Position numbers and translations under genes: made by a program
In this document: in pieces, positions 1 through 7,180 of the stretch
Layout of the letters: each line of letters starts with the position of its first letter
Numbering within the stretch: position 1 is the stretch's first letter
Source of the DNA: Glaciecola sp964446865
Lineage (GTDB): Bacteria; Pseudomonadota; Gammaproteobacteria; Enterobacterales; Alteromonadaceae
Length of the DNA: 19,971 nt
Reading direction: 5' to 3'
Assembly: GCA_964446865.1 (NCBI GenBank)
Contig: CAYURD010000072.1
Location: 1-19,971, forward strand
Notes under the pieces: model-generated
What the model was told of the DNA's origin: nothing
Databases searched by the model: none
The model's input: the letters and a program-made list of their open reading frames with translations, nothing else

Positions 1-48
1 CTCGTTTAAGACTTCCTCGTCATCCTCGTTTAAGACTTCCTCGTCATC
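1..48. repeat. Two perfect 24-bp tandem repeat copies
   Basis: Bases 1-24 and 25-48 are identical. A third copy starts at 49 but diverges after four bases into a palindromic REP-like sequence. The unit ends in the same bases that flank the REP-like element (CGTCATCC), so the duplication probably arose at the edge of that element. The left end is cut by the window, so more copies may lie outside. There are no unique spacers, so it is not CRISPR. Confidence 0.9.
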
Positions 49-205
49 CTCGCGAAGGCGGGGATCTGGTTGATGTTATTACAAAACGTATTAAAACATA
101 CACTTAGCTAACATCGCACAGTTCCAAGGGGGTTCCCGCCTTCGCGGGAATGACGGGGTTTTGGCTTAACCGATCAGTATTAAGCCTTCGCGGGAATGAC
201 AGGGG
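42..205. repeat. Cluster of REP-like palindromic repeats downstream of namZ
   Basis: Three related copies of a short dispersed-type repeat are visible. One is at about 43-66 (core CGCGAAGGCGGGGA). A second, inverted, is at about 133-160; its bases 133-150 form a perfect hairpin (stem TTCCCGC/GCGGGAA, loop CTTC). A half copy is at 184-205 (GCCTTCGCGGGAATGACA). The first and second copies are inverted relative to each other and could pair across about 65 bp. Sequences of this form are common extragenic palindromic repeats in proteobacteria. Lying just past the end of namZ, they could affect transcript end formation or stability, which is inference. Confidence 0.75.
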
Positions 206-235
206 TTTTAGCGTAAACAAGTGGTACTGTGCTTT

Positions 236-1513
236 TTACAATAGCGCCTCGGTAGGATATAACAAATGTGGCTTTATCATCTCTTTGTAATTAGCTAAGT
301 CACTTTGCCAACTTGCTCTTATTTTTTCGAGTGGATCGCCGCGGTCAATCGCAATACGCAGTTGATCGGTGCCTGCAAGTTTGTCCATAAAGCTCGCTGA
401 GGTATAAAACGGTAAATCGCTTTTTTGAAATGCTTGTCTGTATCTTACAAACAATGATAAGTCCAAACCTTCAATATTGCTGCTGCGAAGGTCTTTGCCA
501 TTCAGCAACACATCCATCAATTTGGGTATTGACGCAGCGTAGGGTTTTGTCACTGGCGTGAACGCAAAATCGCCAAGATGTAGGCTGTTATGACCGGTCA
601 CTTGAAATGGAAAGTCAGTACCGCGCCCAATACTTACCGCAGTAGGCTCAAAAAAACACAGTGACGGATATAAACGAATAGCTTGATAATTGGGTAAGTT
701 TGGACTGGGTGAGATTGGCAATTCGTAAGCCATGTTTTTATGGTAATGCAACATGTTAACAACGGTTAGAGACAAATTGTCAGCCTGTTCTATCCATTTT
801 TCAGCCACAATAATCTTAGCAAGTTCACCAACCGTTAATCCATGTAATACCGGAATAGGATGCATCCCAACAAATGATTGGAAGGCCATATCAAGAACAG
901 GGCCATCGATAAACTCGCCGTTTGGGTTAGGGCGGTCTAAGACGATAAACTCAACATCGTGCTTGGCGGCAGCCTGCATCATGTAGTGCATAGAGCTAAT
1001 ATAAGTATAAAAGCGCGTGCCCACATCTTGGATATCAAACACAATGACATCAAGTTGGTTCATTACTTCGTTATTGGGAAGTTTGCTTGGGCCGTAAATA
1101 GATACTATGGGTAATTGTGTTTCACTGTCTTTGCCGTTTTGTATATGCTCACCAGCGCCTTTATTTCCTCTAATGCCATGTTCTGGCGCAAAAAGGACTT
1201 GCACCTCAATGTTGTTCGATAGCAAGAAATCGGCTAAATGGACAGGTTTTGGTAAAGGCTTGGCATCGCTATCAAGATGGTAAATATTGGAGGTTTGGTT
1301 AAGCACTAAGCCGACTTTTTTTCCTTTGAGCATTGGTAAATAAGTGTTGGCCCTTTCACTGCCTAAAATAAGTCTAGATTGTACGTGTTTAGCGAGCCCA
1401 TTGGCATCCGTGTTAGTTACAATCGAAGATTCTTGACCACTTGGTGCGCAGGCCACAAGTAAACTGAGCAAGAAAATAACACCGATGTTGATAAGCTTAA
1501 TAGAATCCCGCAT
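236..1513 (-). CDS. namZ: NamZ-type exo-beta-N-acetylmuramidase lipoprotein (DUF1343 family)
   Basis: A 425-residue protein of the DUF1343 family. Its characterised member, Bacillus subtilis NamZ, removes MurNAc from the non-reducing end of peptidoglycan fragments. Family motifs visible: APEHGIRG (109-116, with the conserved Glu111 and His112), FDIQDVGTRFYTY (159-171), DRPNPNG (193-199), SPNLP (270-274) and GRGTDFPF (296-303). The N-terminus is a lipoprotein signal (hydrophobic 8-20, lipobox LVAC, Cys22). The residue after Cys is Ala, so outer-membrane anchoring is expected. It lies 68 bp downstream of murQ, probably in the same transcript, which fits a supplier of MurNAc for the MurQ pathway. 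A purine-rich AAGAGAG lies about 8 nt before the ATG. Family assignment is firm; exact substrate specificity is by analogy. Confidence 0.88.
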   Translation of the reverse strand: MRDSIKLINIGVIFLLSLLVACAPSGQESSIVTNTDANGLAKHVQSRLILGSERANTYLPMLKGKKVGLVLNQTSNIYHLDSDAKPLPKPVHLADFLLSNNIEVQVLFAPEHGIRGNKGAGEHIQNGKDSETQLPIVSIYGPSKLPNNEVMNQLDVIVFDIQDVGTRFYTYISSMHYMMQAAAKHDVEFIVLDRPNPNGEFIDGPVLDMAFQSFVGMHPIPVLHGLTVGELAKIIVAEKWIEQADNLSLTVVNMLHYHKNMAYELPISPSPNLPNYQAIRLYPSLCFFEPTAVSIGRGTDFPFQVTGHNSLHLGDFAFTPVTKPYAASIPKLMDVLLNGKDLRSSNIEGLDLSLFVRYRQAFQKSDLPFYTSASFMDKLAGTDQLRIAIDRGDPLEKIRASWQSDLANYKEMIKPHLLYPTEALL

Positions 1514-1547
1514 TTAATTTCTCTCTTGAATAAGTGCTTTTAACGAT

Positions 1548-1612
1548 TACCTTAACCAAGCACTTTGATTAAACACCTTGATTAAGCGTCTTGATTAAGC
1601 GCCTTGCGTAAG
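1548..1612. repeat. 13-bp imperfect tandem repeat at the murQ/namZ junction
   Basis: Four consecutive 13-bp units (1561, 1574, 1587, 1600) share the pattern CNCCTTGATTAAG with a few changes. A weaker fifth unit precedes them at 1548. The array covers the last codons of murQ, its stop codon (1582-1584) and much of the gap to namZ. Because 13 is not a multiple of three, gain or loss of a unit would change the end of the MurQ reading frame. Confidence 0.8.
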
Positions 1613-2541
1613 TGCCCGTGGCTATTGGCAAGTATCTGTTTAGCCGCGCTCGCGTCTTGATTAGTTAATATCATCAGTATGGCTAATTTTGCGCTATTAT
1701 CGGCTCGGTCGAGTGCGGCTTTTGCGAGCTCTTGCGAGCACTGCGTTGCTTGCATGACAATACGAACAGCTCGGGCATGTAGCTTTTGGTTTGTCGCGTT
1801 CACATCAATCATGAGGTTTTCATAGACTTTTCCTAGTTTTACCATGCTTGCCGTACTTAACATATTCAACACAAGCTTTTGCGCAGTACCCGATTTCATG
1901 CGCGTAGAGCCGGTCAAGCATTCAGGGCCAACTTGAGCACAAATGCCCGCATCAACCATATCGAGCATCACCGAATCTGGATTACAGACTAAGCTTGCGG
2001 TTTTACACCCCAGTGATTTAGCGTATTTAAGAGCGCTAATGACATAAGGTGTGCGACCACTTGCCGCTATCCCAAGCAAAAAGTCATTGCTTTGTAAGTT
2101 GATAGCTTTAAGATCGTCTAGACCTGCTTGAGGGTTGTCTTCAGCACCTTCAACGGCATGTATCAAGGCTTTTTCTCCGCCTGCAATCAAGCCAACGACT
2201 AAGTCGTCTGAAACACTAAAAGTAGGCCTGCATTCAACAGCATCTAAAATGCCAAGGCGGCCACTGGTACCTGCCCCTATATAGATGAGTCTGCCACCAT
2301 TTTGTAAGCTCACCACGGCTAAATCGACCGCTTGTGTAATAGCCGGCAGAGCGGCGGCGACAGCATTGGCTACTTTTTGGTCTTCCTGATTGATAATCGT
2401 GAGTAATTGGCGAGTATCTAACTCGTCTAGTTGCATGGTATTAGGGTTACGACCTTCTGAGATAAGGCTCTCGAGCTGCTGTATTAACTGCTTTGTTGAA
2501 CTAGCTTCAGTGCTAGCTTGATTATTAAATGCTTGCGTCAT
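1582..2541 (-). CDS. murQ: N-acetylmuramic acid 6-phosphate etherase
   Basis: MurQ cleaves the lactyl ether of MurNAc-6-phosphate, giving GlcNAc-6-phosphate and D-lactate in the cytoplasm. It is the defining step of MurNAc recycling. The 319-residue protein is one SIS sugar-phosphate domain with the phosphate loop GAGTSGRLGILDA (89-101) and the motif ECRPTF (103-108; Glu103 aligns with a catalytic Glu of E. coli MurQ). EGAED follows at 131-135 (Glu134 aligns with the second), then the GCKR/MurQ signature GSTRMKSGTAQKLVLNM (211-227). The start overlaps the symporter gene by 17 bp, and an AGGAG at 2551-2555 sits 9 nt upstream, which indicates translational coupling. The C-terminus runs into a 13-bp tandem repeat, so the last residues (LNQDA) may be variable. 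Identification is secure. Confidence 0.96.
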   Translation of the reverse strand: MTQAFNNQASTEASSTKQLIQQLESLISEGRNPNTMQLDELDTRQLLTIINQEDQKVANAVAAALPAITQAVDLAVVSLQNGGRLIYIGAGTSGRLGILDAVECRPTFSVSDDLVVGLIAGGEKALIHAVEGAEDNPQAGLDDLKAINLQSNDFLLGIAASGRTPYVISALKYAKSLGCKTASLVCNPDSVMLDMVDAGICAQVGPECLTGSTRMKSGTAQKLVLNMLSTASMVKLGKVYENLMIDVNATNQKLHARAVRIVMQATQCSQELAKAALDRADNSAKLAILMILTNQDASAAKQILANSHGHLRKALNQDA

Positions 2542-4129
2542 CTACATCATCTCCTGTCGAGAATGCTTTGGCATGTTCGCTAGTACCCATACAACAAATG
2601 AGGGTGGCAACTGTGGTTGCGATTACGAGTTGATAGGCAAAATTAAGATCAAACTGCCACGACTCGGGTAAGTAAAGTGTTTGGATGTAGGGCTGCATGA
2701 GCACTGGAATTGAAAAACCAACCAGTAATGCCGCAATTATAGAGCCAGCGCTGCCGCGAGTGGTAAATAACGCAGTAAAATAAATGCCTAAGAGGCCGCT
2801 ATATGAAAACACCATCACGCTTAAGGCAAAAGCAAGTAATGGTGTGTCAGTGTATTGTTGCCAGTAAAAACACAGTGCCGCCATAGCACTAAGTAAAATA
2901 GCAACAATCCCCATGCTAATTCGCCCCGCAGTGACTAACTTATGCTCACTGGGCTGGGTATTTTTTAATACACCACAGTAAAAGCCTTTATACAGGTCCT
3001 GAACAAGCACTGACGACATACTATTAAGCCCCGAATTTAAGGTCGATAGTGCCGCCGCAATTATCCCGATGGTGACAATTGCTTTTATGCCATTAGGTAA
3101 GTCAGTCAACACGTAATACATAAAAATAGTCACGGTTTGGCCAACAAATTCGGGTGTTGGTGCGCCTTCAACACCTGAGTTCATCAAGTCGGGTCGTTGA
3201 TAATACACAAATAAGAGTAAACCAATGCATACGAAAATTAGCACAACGGGTATACCCATTAAAATAGAGCTTAACAGCGCTTTGTTGGCGCTTTTGGCAT
3301 CTTTACAGGTAAGCATGCGCTGCGTGACATCCTGATCTAAGCCAAATGCTGCGATATTTAATAAAACAAAACCTGTCAGAATTGCCCAAAAACTAAATAC
3401 GCCGCCGCCACCGAAGTCAAGCGAAAAGTTAAGTAAGGTAAGTTTTGATGCTTGTTCATTACCTGGGTTATCGAGCGCAGCGATGATAGTGGCAAAATCA
3501 ACCGGAATACTGGTAAATAGATAGCCCAATACTAATAGCGCCGCTAAAATATATACCATTGCTTGGATCACATCAGAATAAATCACGCTTCTGACACCGC
3601 CATACATGGTGTAAGTGAAGCCTATGGTCGCGATTAACAAGATAGACAAGACAACGTTGCTTGCTTCAATATTGCCAAACAAAATCATCGCAACAGCTAA
3701 CGCTGCCATGTACAAGCGAGCACCGCTTGCAAACAGTCTTCCTAACAAATATACGCTGCCAGCTTGATATTTTGCATTCTCGCCAAAGCGTTGGGCGAGT
3801 AGCTCGTAAACCGTATATACTTTGTATCGATAAAACTTAGGGAGTAAAAAATAGGAAACAAAGCCAGCAGCAATAAAACCAGCAATATTAGTGGCTAAAT
3901 AGGTCAAGTCGCCTCTGTAGCCTTGATCAGGGCCACCTAAGAATGTGGCAGCTGATTGCGAAGTCGCCAACACAGAAATACCCACTAGCCAAATGGGCAT
4001 TTGGTTACCAGCTAAAAAATAGTCTTTGCTTGATTGCGCTTTACGGTTAAACCAAAGTCCTGTGACCACTAATATAATCGCATATGCTGCAAATACTGAC
4101 CAATCAATAATGCTAAACTGGTCAATCAT
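2525..4129 (-). CDS. SSS-family sodium/solute symporter, probable MurNAc or amino-sugar importer
   Basis: A 534-residue inner-membrane protein with about 13-14 hydrophobic segments. It belongs to the SLC5-type sodium:solute symporters, which import sugars, amino acids or organic acids with Na+. Diagnostic stretches: DYFLAG (36-41), SAATFLGGP (59-67), the family signature GGVRSVIYSDVIQ (177-189), and a later Na+-site segment reading ALSTLNSGLNSMSS. The substrate cannot be read from sequence. The 17-bp overlap with murQ and the neighbouring namZ and kinase genes make MurNAc or a related amino sugar the best guess. It would replace the phosphotransferase transporter MurP and, because a symporter does not phosphorylate its substrate, would require a kinase. 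No good Shine-Dalgarno sequence precedes the ATG. Family is certain, substrate inferred. Confidence 0.85.
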   Translation of the reverse strand: MIDQFSIIDWSVFAAYAIILVVTGLWFNRKAQSSKDYFLAGNQMPIWLVGISVLATSQSAATFLGGPDQGYRGDLTYLATNIAGFIAAGFVSYFLLPKFYRYKVYTVYELLAQRFGENAKYQAGSVYLLGRLFASGARLYMAALAVAMILFGNIEASNVVLSILLIATIGFTYTMYGGVRSVIYSDVIQAMVYILAALLVLGYLFTSIPVDFATIIAALDNPGNEQASKLTLLNFSLDFGGGGVFSFWAILTGFVLLNIAAFGLDQDVTQRMLTCKDAKSANKALLSSILMGIPVVLIFVCIGLLLFVYYQRPDLMNSGVEGAPTPEFVGQTVTIFMYYVLTDLPNGIKAIVTIGIIAAALSTLNSGLNSMSSVLVQDLYKGFYCGVLKNTQPSEHKLVTAGRISMGIVAILLSAMAALCFYWQQYTDTPLLAFALSVMVFSYSGLLGIYFTALFTTRGSAGSIIAALLVGFSIPVLMQPYIQTLYLPESWQFDLNFAYQLVIATTVATLICCMGTSEHAKAFSTGDDVDDASI

Positions 4130-4378
4130 AGGCTTGACCCATGCTGTCTTGAAAATAGCATTTTGTTAAGTGGCTGATGAATACAGGGTAGCATGCGCAT
4201 ATCCTTTCCTTTTTGTTATTGTATTTTGTATTCTTCTACTGCTTTATTTATCAGTATAGTAAGTTAAAAACCTGTAAAGCGCGACACATTGGTAATAATT
4301 TATTCCATTTTTATGAATAGAATTGGAATTATTTGATATTTGTTCATTAATGCATCGTGTTACACTATATGCAGACAA

Positions 4379-4403
4379 AATATGTGAACAGAATATGTGA
4401 ACA
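4379..4403. repeat. Direct repeat AATATGTGAACA, two copies 13 bp apart, upstream of alr
   Basis: Bases 4379-4390 and 4392-4403 are identical 12-mers separated by one base. They lie 72 bp before the alr ATG, in the probable leader or promoter. They could be tandem operator half-sites or a simple duplication. Confidence 0.7.
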
Positions 4404-4460
4404 AAATTATCTAAAATGCATTTCACACAAAACGCATTTAACAAGCCTTCGTGTTAGCAA

Positions 4461-4466
4461 AGGAAG
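4461..4466 (+). promoter_or_regulatory. Shine-Dalgarno site that fixes the alr start
   Basis: AGGAAG lies 8 nt before the ATG at 4475. The frame is also open from a GTG at 4451, but that GTG has no such site, and the ATG gives the family-typical start MTRPT. Confidence 0.75.
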
Positions 4467-4474
4467 TAAAAACC

Positions 4475-5572
4475 ATGACACGCCCAACCATTGCAAAGAT
4501 AGATTTGGCTGCCATTGATGCCAATCTAAAAACGCTGACTATGCATGCAGCAAGCCCAAAAGTGATTGCAGTGGTCAAAGCTGATGCCTACGGTAATGGT
4601 GCGCTTGAAGTCGCTAAGCGCTTAGCATCACAAGTCGATATGCTTGCTGTCGCATTTTTATCTGAAGCGATTGAGCTTCGCGATGCTGGTATTCTACAAA
4701 CTATACTTATATTGCAAGGGCCTCACCACAGCAACGATTTATATATTTCCAATACATACGATCTTGTATGGATGTTACATAGCGAGTGGCAATTAGACGC
4801 CTATGATGAGTTTGAAAAAAGTGGTAAGGCAAGCGAATTAAAACACAAAGCGTGGCTTAAATTTGATACGGGTATGCACAGACTCGGCCTGCATATCAGC
4901 AAGCTCGAACATATATTTAAGGACTATGCCTCTTTTGTTAACGAACAATCAGTGCTATGTACCCATTTGGCCAATGCTGATGAGGTACGTCAAGACGATG
5001 CTAAGCGTCAAATTGCCCTATTCTTAGAAAAAGTAGAAGGGCTCACTAATCCTCTTTGTATCGCTAATTCAGCGACTCACGCCCGATTCGCGCATGCTCG
5101 ACAAGAATACGTTAGGCTTGGCATTGCCATGTATGGCTCTACACCATTTCAAGCGCAAGACAACCCCTTGTCACTACAAGCGGTGATGAGCCTGAATACA
5201 CAAATTATTGCATTGCGAAAAATTCCAAAAGGTGACTCGGTCGGCTATGGCAGTACTTGGCGAGCAGTGCGTGAATCGTTAATTGCAACCGTTGCCATTG
5301 GCTATGCAGACGGCTATCCAAGGCATGCGCCTACTGGCACTCCGGCTTGGTGTAATAATTCGATAATTAACTTAGTCGGGCGTGTTTCGATGGATATGCT
5401 AACCTTTGATGTGACTGATTTAGCGTCGGTTAGCATTGGTGATACTGTGCAGCTATGGGGTGACAAGCTTGAAATTAATCAGGTTGCCGATCATATTGGG
5501 ACTATTGGCTACGAGTTAATGACGCGGGTGTCAAAACGTGTCCCGCGTGAATATCTTCATTCTAAGAAATAG
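4475..5572 (+). CDS. alr: Alanine racemase
   Basis: Interconverts L- and D-alanine with pyridoxal phosphate, supplying D-Ala for the wall or degrading D-Ala recovered from it. The 365-residue length is typical for bacterial Alr. The N-terminal barrel has VVKADAYGNG (33-42), in which Lys35 forms the Schiff base with the cofactor. The second catalytic base is Tyr258 in SVGYGSTWRA. The motifs GIAMYG (216-221) and GRVSMDML (302-309) are also present. The gene is divergent from the symporter-murQ-namZ unit and converges with the serine-hydrolase gene 29 bp away, with no obvious terminator between. Whether it is the only alanine racemase of the cell or a second, recycling-linked one cannot be told here. 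Confidence 0.94.
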   Translation: MTRPTIAKIDLAAIDANLKTLTMHAASPKVIAVVKADAYGNGALEVAKRLASQVDMLAVAFLSEAIELRDAGILQTILILQGPHHSNDLYISNTYDLVWMLHSEWQLDAYDEFEKSGKASELKHKAWLKFDTGMHRLGLHISKLEHIFKDYASFVNEQSVLCTHLANADEVRQDDAKRQIALFLEKVEGLTNPLCIANSATHARFAHARQEYVRLGIAMYGSTPFQAQDNPLSLQAVMSLNTQIIALRKIPKGDSVGYGSTWRAVRESLIATVAIGYADGYPRHAPTGTPAWCNNSIINLVGRVSMDMLTFDVTDLASVSIGDTVQLWGDKLEINQVADHIGTIGYELMTRVSKRVPREYLHSKK

Positions 5573-5601
5573 TCGCTAGATCCTCACTTTCTCTTTGTCG
5601 A

Positions 5602-7029
5602 TCAATAGGTTTCCAAATACTTTGCAATGGCATTATCAAGCAGCGCTTGCATTTTTAAACCCGCTAGTGCGACATTTTCGTCTTTAGCGTCAGCAACCGC
5701 AGCCTGCGCGGCTACTACAAATGCCCGTCCGCCCTTATATTCTGGTAAACAAACATAGGCAAGTACCACGTTTTCGCTAGTTGAACGGGTTTCACTTGGC
5801 CCCCATCCTATCTTCTGGAACACTCGCCATTTGCCATTAGTGGCTTTATCTAAGATTGCTTTACTACTTGTTGGACTGGCGTGTTGCGCATCTAATGTTT
5901 TGGCAATCGCCTGTTGCAGCATAGTCGAAATGCCCAAAGTCATGCCTGCCATTTGTTCATTACTTTCGGAATTACCAGTACCGTAAAACAGAGTGTCGAC
6001 ATCACCTTGTGTTAATTCAGGGTGCGCTGTGCTTGAATCATCACTATGCATGGCTAAGCGCTTTAACCATTCAGCTTGTGCAAGCGTTGTCATGGGTTTA
6101 TTGCCGGTTAAGCCACAGTTGTCGCAGCGATATGGTAAGTAGCCAGGGTCTTCACTGGCAATATTGTTCATATTGATTGGCATTGTTTGAATGACATCAT
6201 TGTTTTGGTTTTTGCTGCTACTGTTTGCTCTCCATGTAAACTCACTTGGCGAAAACGCTGTTGGTCCGTATGCGCCGCTAAATGAGATGTTAGGCGTGCT
6301 TAACTTAAGCCATTCATCGTAAAATAAGCCAGTGAGATACTGACGCGTGGCTAGGTTTGCAAAAAAGGTGGCTAGCGCATTACTATTGCCATCTGCCTTA
6401 CCGAAAGGGTCATAGCTATTAATGCTGGTGATCATGTCGGCAATATGATGCTCGCCAATCAGACCCTCAGAAACCTTGATTGGATTGTCAGCATTCATAT
6501 TTTTAGCAGATATTCTTAGCTGTGCCATTGCGCCAGTATAGGCAAAAATCTTCGACGAACTCCAAGGCTCATAACGCTGTGTGTGAGTGTTGTTTGCTAA
6601 ATATCGATAAGCTGGTATGCCATCTTTTTGTTTGATATCGATAAGCAGAATGCGTCCCATATTACTCGTATCGCTAGTATTGCTAGTGTTGCTGGGAACG
6701 TCAAAAAAGGACCAGTCATGGGCGACTCGTTGTTCCCAACCATAATCTGCATAATTAGCTTCTTGACTCGTTAGATGAGTGCTTGCATTTACCTCGGGCA
6801 AGTCACACGATATTTTACGAGGCTGAGTATCTTTTGGTAAGAACGGCTTAGGATTCATAGTCTGCTCAAAAAAAAGCGAAGGTTCGATTGATTTGCTAGA
6901 TAACCCACGGTTTTCACTATGACTACTATTATTGTTGATGCGATTTTTGTTTGAATCATCGGGTGCTTTAGAGCACGAGGTCAACCATAGTGAAAAACTA
7001 ATGGTAATTAAAATCAATAATTTATTCAT
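5602..7029 (-). CDS. Lipoprotein serine hydrolase of the beta-lactamase / penicillin-binding fold
   Basis: With the ATG at 7029 the product is 475 residues and begins with a clean lipoprotein signal (MNKLL, hydrophobic 4-16, lipobox LTSC, Cys19). The frame is open to an ATG at 7092, but the extra 21 residues would bury the signal. Three elements resemble the SxxK-type acyl-serine hydrolases: SSSK (157-160, nucleophile Ser157), NSN (215-217) in the place of the SxN motif, and KIG (406-408) in the place of KTG. A low-complexity SNT/SDT linker lies near 113-123 and a CDNC pair at 302-305. The protein is much longer than class A beta-lactamases (about 290), so it is more likely a peptidase, amidase or esterase than a resistance enzyme. 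Location within a MurNAc-salvage cluster suggests action on wall peptides. Fold is fairly sure, reaction unknown. Confidence 0.7.
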   Translation of the reverse strand: MNKLLILITISFSLWLTSCSKAPDDSNKNRINNNSSHSENRGLSSKSIEPSLFFEQTMNPKPFLPKDTQPRKISCDLPEVNASTHLTSQEANYADYGWEQRVAHDWSFFDVPSNTSNTSDTSNMGRILLIDIKQKDGIPAYRYLANNTHTQRYEPWSSSKIFAYTGAMAQLRISAKNMNADNPIKVSEGLIGEHHIADMITSINSYDPFGKADGNSNALATFFANLATRQYLTGLFYDEWLKLSTPNISFSGAYGPTAFSPSEFTWRANSSSKNQNNDVIQTMPINMNNIASEDPGYLPYRCDNCGLTGNKPMTTLAQAEWLKRLAMHSDDSSTAHPELTQGDVDTLFYGTGNSESNEQMAGMTLGISTMLQQAIAKTLDAQHASPTSSKAILDKATNGKWRVFQKIGWGPSETRSTSENVVLAYVCLPEYKGGRAFVVAAQAAVADAKDENVALAGLKMQALLDNAIAKYLETY

Positions 7030-7115
7030 TGCTCTACTTTGGATTTTCATTGGCTTAGTTGAGGTAAAGATTATCTTGTTTTGCCCAATCAATCCAATAG
7101 TCAGTCAAGCAAAGC

Positions 7116-7145
7116 TTAACAGACTGTTCAAAACTGCGGTAAACT
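7116..7145 (+). promoter_or_regulatory. Candidate promoter for the sugar kinase gene
   Basis: TTAACA (7116-7121) and TAAACT (7140-7145) are separated by 18 bp and lie 35 bp before the kinase ATG. They match sigma-70 consensus at five and four of six positions. The AT-rich surroundings make chance matches possible. Confidence 0.4.
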
Positions 7146-7180
7146 GATTAAAATTCGGGTAATAATCAAACTAGGTAGCA

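Larger units (their letters stand above)
4130..4474. promoter_or_regulatory. Divergent intergenic region between symporter and alr
   Basis: A 345-bp AT-rich gap with no convincing gene. It must hold promoters for the leftward symporter-murQ-namZ unit and the rightward alr. Weak promoter-like pairs exist (for alr, TTCATT and TATATG with 17 bp between, at about 4343-4371), none compelling. An inverted repeat ATTCCA (4302-4307) / TGGAAT (4324-4329) separated by 16 bp, and a 13-bp-period direct repeat at 4379-4403, are candidate binding sites for a regulator not encoded in this window. Confidence 0.5.

Noticed and set aside
1..48. CRISPR-like repeats
   Set aside because: The two 24-bp copies are directly adjacent with no spacers, and there are no cas genes.
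4244..4444. 66-codon leftward frame in the symporter/alr gap
   Set aside because: No ribosome site, no recognisable domain, AT-rich low-quality composition, and it overlaps the needed promoter region.
5602..7029. Antibiotic-resistance beta-lactamase
   Set aside because: It is far longer than class A enzymes, has only approximate SxN and KTG motifs, and lies in a wall-recycling setting; resistance is not supported.
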